Origin: a virus
DNA length: 24,918 nt
IMG/VR virus record: IMGVR_UViG_3300022842_000059
Span: 1-24,918 of that record
Reading direction: 5' to 3' (one strand)
In this document: in pieces, positions 20,056 through 24,918 of the stretch
How the letters are laid out: each line of letters starts with the position of its first letter
How positions within the stretch are numbered: the first letter of the stretch is position 1
Position numbers and translations under genes: made by a program
Notes under the pieces: generated by a model
The model's database searches: none
What the model was told of the DNA's origin: nothing
The model's input: the letters and a program-made list of their open reading frames with translations, nothing else

Positions 20056-22319
20056 CAACTAAAAAACTTGCAATAGATATTATAGCTAAAGATAAGAGTC
20101 AACAGGCTCTTAATCAAGTACAAGGTAATCTTAATAAAACTAAATCATCAGTATTAAATCTAAAAAATGCTCTTATTGGATTAGGTGCAGGATTAGCTAT
20201 TAAGTCTATTGTTAATATTGGTTCAGAAGTAGAAAATTTAGGTGTAAGATTTAAATTCTTATTTGGTAGTGCAGACCAAGGTGCATTAGCCTTTGCTAAT
20301 CTTACAAAATTTGCAAGTAAAGTTCCATTTTCATTAGAAGCAATTACAAAAGCATCAGGTTCACTAGCAGTTGTTGCAAAAGATGCAGGTGATTTAAATA
20401 GAGTATTAGAAATTACAGGTAATGTTGCAGCAGTATCAGGATTAGATTTTGAAACTGCTGCTATGCAAATTCAAAGAGCATTTAGTGGTGGTATAAGTGC
20501 TGCTGACTTATTTAGAGAAAGAGGTGTAAATGCTTTATTAGGATTTAAAGCAGGTGCTACAGTTTCAGTAGAAGAAACAATAGCAAAATTTGAAGAAGTG
20601 TTTTCAAATGGTGGGAGATTTGCAGGAGCAACAGATGCACTAGCACAAACATTTCAAGGAACTCTATCAATGCTTGGTGATAAAGTTTTCAATTTTCAAA
20701 AAACTATTGCAGAAGCAGGTTTCTTTCCTGAAATAAAAAAGCAATTCGGTGATTTAAATAATACATTAGAAGAAAATTCAGCAGTAATAGACCAACTTGC
20801 TAAAAAGATTGGAATAGGATTAGCAAGAGCAGTAAAAATGGTTGCTGATGGTTTTAAAACATTAGCAGATAATGCAGATTTAATATTTGGAATATTTGCA
20901 GGGATTATAGCTTTAAAAGTTGCTACTGCATTTGTAGGTATTGCAACAGCAATTACAACTATGAAATTTGCAATGATAGGATTTAATAAGGCAACTAAAG
21001 CCAATATTATCTTTGGTGGTATAGCTATTTTTATTGGCACTATGTCTTTATTAATTACGAAAATGAAAGAATTTAAAGCAGCACTAACAGATGGAAGTAT
21101 AGTAAGTACAGTAACAGATTTTAAATCAGCAGCTTTAGCTATTGCGCAAATAAATGCAGAAATTGATGCTCTCCCTAAAAAAGACAAAAAATTAACAAAT
21201 GCAGGTGGTGATAGTAAAAAATATACAATACTTAAAAAACAATTAGAAGCAATAGAAGAATTAAATTTAAAGTTTGAATCAAACAGAATAAGTAAATCAG
21301 GAAATGCAGGTAATCGAATAATTGAATTATCTAAAGCTGAATATGGTAAAAAAATACTTGCAATACAAGATTCTTTCTTAGATGAAAGACAATTAGTTCT
21401 TAAAAAGAATGAAGAAGATTTAGCTATAATTGATAAATTTTTAGAAGAAGAATTAAATATAACTAGAGCACAAAAAAATCATTTAGAAGATGTAAAGAAA
21501 GAAATTTATGAAAGAGGTGTAGCAGATATTGCACTAATTGCTGAAAAAGAAGTAGAAGCATTACAGGCAGTAGAAGATGAAAAAACTAGAATATTAAATG
21601 AAGCAAATGAAAAAAGAATAGAAGATATAAGAAAAGAAGGCTCTGTATTAGAAAACTTAAAAGAAAATTATGCTGCATTTTTTAAAGATTTTAATGAAGG
21701 TAAATTAGTAGCTGATGCATTAACAGATACATTTGCAGAATTAACAAAAGGTATAGGAGATGCGATTGCACAATCAATAGTATTTGGAAAATCTTTTAAA
21801 CAAACTTTTGGTGATGTAGCAAGACAAGCACTAGCAAGTTTAATATCAGCTTTAGTTCAAATTGGTGTTCAATTATTAGTTAATAAAGTAATACAAGAAT
21901 TTGGAATAAAAACTTCAGAAGAATCTACAAAAACAGCTTTAAAAGCAATTAAAAAAGAAGCAGAGCCTACAGCCTTTTTAGTTTCACTAGCAACAGCAGG
22001 AAGTAATGCTATTGGTGCAATAGCAGGAACCATAGCAACTTGGGGTATTACTAAAGCATTATCAGGAAGAAGAACAGGTGGACAAGTTACAGGTGGTACT
22101 CCTTACATGGTGGGTGAACAAGGTCAAGAAATGTTTGTACCCAATCAATCAGGAACAATAGTACCTAATGATAAATTAGGTGGTGGTCAAACTATTAATG
22201 TAATTATTAATGCCAATGATACCCAAGGATTTGATGAGTTATTAATTAAACGCAGAGCAACAATAGTTAATGTAATTAATGATGCTTTAAATAGTCAAGG
22301 AAAGGAAGCCTTAGTATGA
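20052..22319 (+). CDS. Tape measure protein
   Basis: 755 residues. N-terminus with A-I-D-I-I-A-K-D-K-S and a helical segment (1-40), a hydrophobic Gly-rich region (41-56), two membrane-like spans (about 276-306 and 317-335), coiled coils (about 380-530), and a C-terminal G-G-Q-V-T-G-G-T-P-Y-M-V-G-E-Q-G-Q-E-M-F-V-P (about 677-700) typical of siphovirus tape measures. It sets tail length: at about 0.15 nm per residue, close to 110 nm. I see no lysozyme or peptidase domain inside. The spans fit a role in making the DNA channel at entry. Confidence 0.93.
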   Translation: MTTKKLAIDIIAKDKSQQALNQVQGNLNKTKSSVLNLKNALIGLGAGLAIKSIVNIGSEVENLGVRFKFLFGSADQGALAFANLTKFASKVPFSLEAITKASGSLAVVAKDAGDLNRVLEITGNVAAVSGLDFETAAMQIQRAFSGGISAADLFRERGVNALLGFKAGATVSVEETIAKFEEVFSNGGRFAGATDALAQTFQGTLSMLGDKVFNFQKTIAEAGFFPEIKKQFGDLNNTLEENSAVIDQLAKKIGIGLARAVKMVADGFKTLADNADLIFGIFAGIIALKVATAFVGIATAITTMKFAMIGFNKATKANIIFGGIAIFIGTMSLLITKMKEFKAALTDGSIVSTVTDFKSAALAIAQINAEIDALPKKDKKLTNAGGDSKKYTILKKQLEAIEELNLKFESNRISKSGNAGNRIIELSKAEYGKKILAIQDSFLDERQLVLKKNEEDLAIIDKFLEEELNITRAQKNHLEDVKKEIYERGVADIALIAEKEVEALQAVEDEKTRILNEANEKRIEDIRKEGSVLENLKENYAAFFKDFNEGKLVADALTDTFAELTKGIGDAIAQSIVFGKSFKQTFGDVARQALASLISALVQIGVQLLVNKVIQEFGIKTSEESTKTALKAIKKEAEPTAFLVSLATAGSNAIGAIAGTIATWGITKALSGRRTGGQVTGGTPYMVGEQGQEMFVPNQSGTIVPNDKLGGGQTINVIINANDTQGFDELLIKRRATIVNVINDALNSQGKEALV

Positions 22320-22906
22320 GTGGAACTTTACCAACCTCACCTGAATTTAAATCAATAGGTTTTACAAGTGAGCAGAAAACTATTACCTCAACAACTGATA
22401 GTGGTAAAATGTTTAGCACACAAATTGATGGTCAAAGATTTTCTTTTACAGCTTCTTATCCAACAATGACAAGAGCAACATTCTCTCCTGTATTAGCTTT
22501 TATTATGAAACAAAGAAGTCAACAAAATACATTTCAAGTATCATTACCTGATTTAAAAAATGCTAAAGGTACTATCTCAGGAACAGTATTAGTTAATGGA
22601 ATACATACAGCAGGTGATACTACAATAGATATTGATGGTATGACCGGAAGTTTATTGGCAGGAGATTTTATTAAGTTTGCTAATCATACTAAGGTTTATA
22701 TGGTTGTTGCTGATGTAACAGCAGACGGAAGCAATGAAGCAACAGTTACTATTGAGCCACCTTTAAGAAGTAATTTAGCTAATGATGAGGCAGTTACTTA
22801 TGATGGAGTAGAATTTACAGTCAGATTATCTAATGATATTCAACAATTTAAAACAAGTGTTATAGACCAATACACATTCGAATTAGATTTTATTGAGGCT
22901 CTATAA
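22316..22906 (+). CDS. Distal / minor tail protein
   Basis: 196 residues, beta-rich. Start S-G-T-L-P-T-S-P-E-F, then Q-I-D-G-Q-R-F and T-M-T-R-A-T-F, then a central domain with G-T-V-L-V-N-G, G-D-T-T-I-D-I-D-G, L-A-G-D-F-I-K-F-A-N and a V-Y-M-V-V-A-D strand. Such internal beta domains are common in the distal tail proteins that join tape measure to tip. The start overlaps the tape measure stop by four bases (ATGA). The role follows mainly from position. Confidence 0.7.
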   Translation: MSGTLPTSPEFKSIGFTSEQKTITSTTDSGKMFSTQIDGQRFSFTASYPTMTRATFSPVLAFIMKQRSQQNTFQVSLPDLKNAKGTISGTVLVNGIHTAGDTTIDIDGMTGSLLAGDFIKFANHTKVYMVVADVTADGSNEATVTIEPPLRSNLANDEAVTYDGVEFTVRLSNDIQQFKTSVIDQYTFELDFIEAL

Positions 22907-23451
22907 TGGCAAGAGGATTATCGAGTGACCTCAAAACAGAATTTGCCAATCAATCTATTAAGCCAATTATACTATTAACAATAGGATTTGCGACTGTTGT
23001 TAGATTAACTAATCATTATAAAGATATAGTAAGTGATGGAAATACATTTACCTCTAGTGGTCATTTATTAAATATATCAAGTAAGTCAGAAAGTTCAGAA
23101 ATTAATGTAGCTAACTTTCAAATATCATTATCAGCTGTTGATAATACTTATGTTGCAGCAGTATTAAATAATAATGTTTCTAATGATGAAGTTACGATTG
23201 ATGTAGGTTTATTAAATGGCTCAGATGCTTTAATAGATACATTTAACTTTGATAGAGGATATATAGAAAGTTTTACTATTAACACACAAAGAGCAACTAT
23301 GAGTCTTTCTTGTACTTCTCATTTTTCAGACTTTAGTCGTATTGGTGGCAGACAAACAAATACAGGTAGTCAACAAAAATTCTTTAGTACAGATGTTGGT
23401 ATGGAATTTGCAGCATTAACTGTAACTGACATATTATGGGGCAGGAAATGA
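22906..23451 (+). CDS. Tail-tip hub protein (DUF2163-like)
   Basis: 181 residues. N-terminal F-A-N-Q-S-I-K-P-I-I-L-L-T and V-R-L-T-N-H-Y, a beta-rich middle, and the end R-I-G-G-R-Q-T-N-T-G-S-Q-Q-K-F-F, G-M-E-F-A-A. The S-Q-Q-x-F-F / G-M-E-F-A end is that of DUF2163 tail proteins of gene transfer agents and many alphaproteobacterial phages. It forms the hub at the tail tip. Coupled to the previous gene by TAATG. Confidence 0.7.
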   Translation: MARGLSSDLKTEFANQSIKPIILLTIGFATVVRLTNHYKDIVSDGNTFTSSGHLLNISSKSESSEINVANFQISLSAVDNTYVAAVLNNNVSNDEVTIDVGLLNGSDALIDTFNFDRGYIESFTINTQRATMSLSCTSHFSDFSRIGGRQTNTGSQQKFFSTDVGMEFAALTVTDILWGRK

Positions 23452-23849
23452 TTGATGAAGTTGTTCCTTATTATAAATCATTTGATAAATATAAAGATAC
23501 TAACGATATAGATATCATTCATCATTTACTCCCATGTTACGAAAATAACCAATATCAAATACTAAAAGATAAAGATAAAATTATAGGTTTTATTAATTGG
23601 GCATATCTTAATAATAATGTACAAAATCAATTCATGGAAACAGCTATCATTAACAGATTTGAATGGAATTGTGGTAAAAATATATGGATAATTAATTATC
23701 TTAGTTTTGAAACAAGGTTATTTTCTAAATGGTTAAAAGAACAAGCTATAAAGCATTTTGGTTTAAATCAAAAATTGCATTGGTTAAGAGTTAAAGATAA
23801 AACTACTATAGAAAAATCTTTTATAACAAAGGAGCATTGGCATGGGTGA
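23448..23849 (+). CDS. HlyC-family (toxin-activating lysine acyltransferase-like) protein in the tail-tip operon
   Basis: 133 residues from ATG 23448 (ATGA overlap with the hub gene, GGGG upstream); ATG 23436 in the same frame would add four. The pattern follows the HlyC/RTX toxin acyltransferases: L-L-P, then N-N-Q-Y, K-I-I-G-F-I-N-W-A-Y-L (compare Q-Y...SWANL), and W-N-C-G-K-N-I-W-I-I-N-Y-L-S (compare DWTSGDRKWFIDWIAP). From memory of HlyC, the catalytic Asp92 aligns with Asn83 here, and the region of His23 has Lys/Tyr. So the activity may be lost or changed. The hub-J position is normally taken by an NlpC/P60 peptidase. The gene ends inside the J ribosome site. Confidence 0.6.
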   Translation: MIDEVVPYYKSFDKYKDTNDIDIIHHLLPCYENNQYQILKDKDKIIGFINWAYLNNNVQNQFMETAIINRFEWNCGKNIWIINYLSFETRLFSKWLKEQAIKHFGLNQKLHWLRVKDKTTIEKSFITKEHWHG

Positions 23850-24918
23850 TATAGTAAGTTCCATTACTAAAGTATTTACTAAGTTTATATCTTGGTTTAT
23901 TCCTGTTCCTGAAATACCTGATGTTGGTAATTCTGCAGCTAATCAAGCAGCACAAGGTGTATTACTTAATAAACAATCCAATAACTCAAATATACCTGTT
24001 ATCTATGGAACACGATTAGTTGGTGGTACAAGAGTTTTTTTAGAAACTTCAGGGGGTGATAATCAATATCTTTATGGAGTTTTAGTATTAGCAGAAGGTG
24101 AAATTAATGACATTACAAGTATTTTATTTGATGATGATACAGTTACATTTAGTGGCTCTATTGCTGATGGCTCAACTATAACTTCTAATGACTCTAGGTT
24201 TGGAACAAATATACAAGTACAACCTTTTTTTGGAACTGATGGACAATCAGCAGCATCATTATTAACAGGTCTGAGTAGTTGGGGAAGCAATCATAAATTA
24301 TCAGGTATCGCATATATAGCCTTTAGATTGGAATGGAATCAAGACAAATTCGGTGGCATACCTAGAATACAAGCAGTAGTTGAAGGTAAAAAAGTAGTAG
24401 CATATAATTCAAGTTCAGTTGCACAAACAGCAGCATTTTCATCAAACCCTGCATGGTGTTTATTAGATTACTTAACTAATGAAAGATATGGAAAAGGAAT
24501 TGCAATAGCAGATATTGACATTCCAAGTTTTTATACTGCCAGTACAGTTGCGACAACCCAAGTCACACCCTATTCAGGTGCTAGTCAAATTAATTTATTT
24601 GATTGTAATGCAGTTTTAGATACATCAAGAAAAATTCTTGATAATGTTAAAGTCCTAGTCAAAGGCATGAGGGGTTTCTTACCTTATACACAAGGTAAAT
24701 ATAAATTGATTATTGAAACAACCGGAAGTGCAGCAATAACATTAACTACCGATACCATTATAGGTGGTTTAAAAGTTCAATCACAAAGAAAGAATGAAAA
24801 TTTTAATAGAGTTTCAGCATCATTTATTAATCCATTAAAGAATTATCAAGCAGATACTATTGTTTATCCTGAAAGTGATAGCGACCATCAAGCATTAAAA
24901 ACTGCTGATGGTGGTTTC
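23842..24918 (+). CDS. Tail-tip protein J / central fibre, N-terminal part (partial at right edge)
   Basis: ATG 23842, with AAAGGAG at about 23828-23834; 359 codons are open up to the right edge. A hydrophobic start (F-T-K-F-I-S-W-F-I-P) is followed by I-P-V-I-Y-G-T-R-L-V-G-G, Y-L-Y-G-V-L-V-L-A-E-G-E-I, and then N-P-A-W-C-L-L-D-Y-L-T-N-E-R-Y-G-K-G, a hallmark of lambda gpJ-like tail-tip proteins. These bind the host receptor through their C-terminus, which lies outside the window. Overlaps the previous gene by eight bases. Confidence 0.9.
   Translation, partial: MGDIVSSITKVFTKFISWFIPVPEIPDVGNSAANQAAQGVLLNKQSNNSNIPVIYGTRLVGGTRVFLETSGGDNQYLYGVLVLAEGEINDITSILFDDDTVTFSGSIADGSTITSNDSRFGTNIQVQPFFGTDGQSAASLLTGLSSWGSNHKLSGIAYIAFRLEWNQDKFGGIPRIQAVVEGKKVVAYNSSSVAQTAAFSSNPAWCLLDYLTNERYGKGIAIADIDIPSFYTASTVATTQVTPYSGASQINLFDCNAVLDTSRKILDNVKVLVKGMRGFLPYTQGKYKLIIETTGSAAITLTTDTIIGGLKVQSQRKNENFNRVSASFINPLKNYQADTIVYPESDSDHQALKTADGGF

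Noticed and set aside
20696-21187. Minus-strand open frame of 163 residues
   Set aside because: It lies wholly inside the tape measure gene, is Ala/Ile-rich as expected from the complement of its codons, and has no matching start context or neighbours.
1-24918. tRNA genes, integrase, repressor or attachment sites
   Set aside because: I looked for tRNA-like cloverleaf sequence, tyrosine or serine recombinase motifs and a divergent repressor pair, and saw none. By eye this is not exhaustive for tRNA.

Overview
This window is a 24.9 kb piece of a tailed, siphovirus-type bacteriophage genome. It is very A+T-rich (roughly 30% G+C by eye), densely packed, and nearly every gene is on the + strand. 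The late genes follow the usual long-tailed order: ParB-like protein, small and large terminase, portal, head morphogenesis protein, scaffold, HK97-type major capsid, head-tail connectors, tail terminator, tail tube, frameshifted tail chaperone, tape measure, distal tail proteins and tail-tip protein J. No integrase, repressor, excisionase or tRNA gene is visible, so nothing argues for lysogeny within this piece. The base composition, the holin family (the 3-TM family typical of gene transfer agents) and the DUF2163/J-type tail tip suggest a phage of a small-genome marine alphaproteobacterium (SAR11-like or related). That host call is inference, not proof.

Layout. (1) 1-2.9 kb: the end of an unidentified gene, a 12-codon Cys-rich mini-ORF, two exported proteins (one a likely lipoprotein), and three small membrane or exported proteins. 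(2) 2.9-5.3 kb: a metallophosphoesterase, then the lysis cassette (T4-type lysozyme, coiled-coil protein, holin, small membrane protein). (3) 5.3-5.5 kb: an intergenic control region with several inverted repeats. (4) 5.5-10.7 kb: early genes, nearly all with a strong AAGGAGAA-type ribosome binding site. These include an RHH-type regulator, zinc-knuckle proteins, a small lipoprotein and a complete-looking recombination set: ERF annealing protein, SSB-like protein with a DDIPF tip, HNH nuclease, Cas4/RecB-like exonuclease and a resolvase-like nuclease. They end with a DUF1376-type replication protein that appears to carry a lambda-like origin inside its own gene. (5) 10.7-10.9 kb: a strong hairpin between the early and packaging modules, possibly covering a short minus-strand ORF. 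(6) 11.1-24.9 kb: packaging, head and tail genes, joined largely by TAATG or ATGA stop-start overlaps. The last gene (J) runs off the right edge. Because the left edge looks like genes that follow the tail tip, the source genome may be circular or permuted with its ends near here.

How it works together. The early proteins would replicate and recombine phage DNA, and the terminase packages it through the portal into a capsid built on the scaffold. The frameshifted chaperone and the tape measure set tail assembly and length, and the holin and lysozyme release progeny. The points most worth a second look are the candidate origin (9749-9822), a HlyC-type acyltransferase homologue in the tail-tip operon at the place where a cell-wall peptidase normally sits, and that appears to lack both catalytic residues, the slippery A-tract that fuses the two chaperone frames, and several tiny genes that standard length cut-offs would miss.
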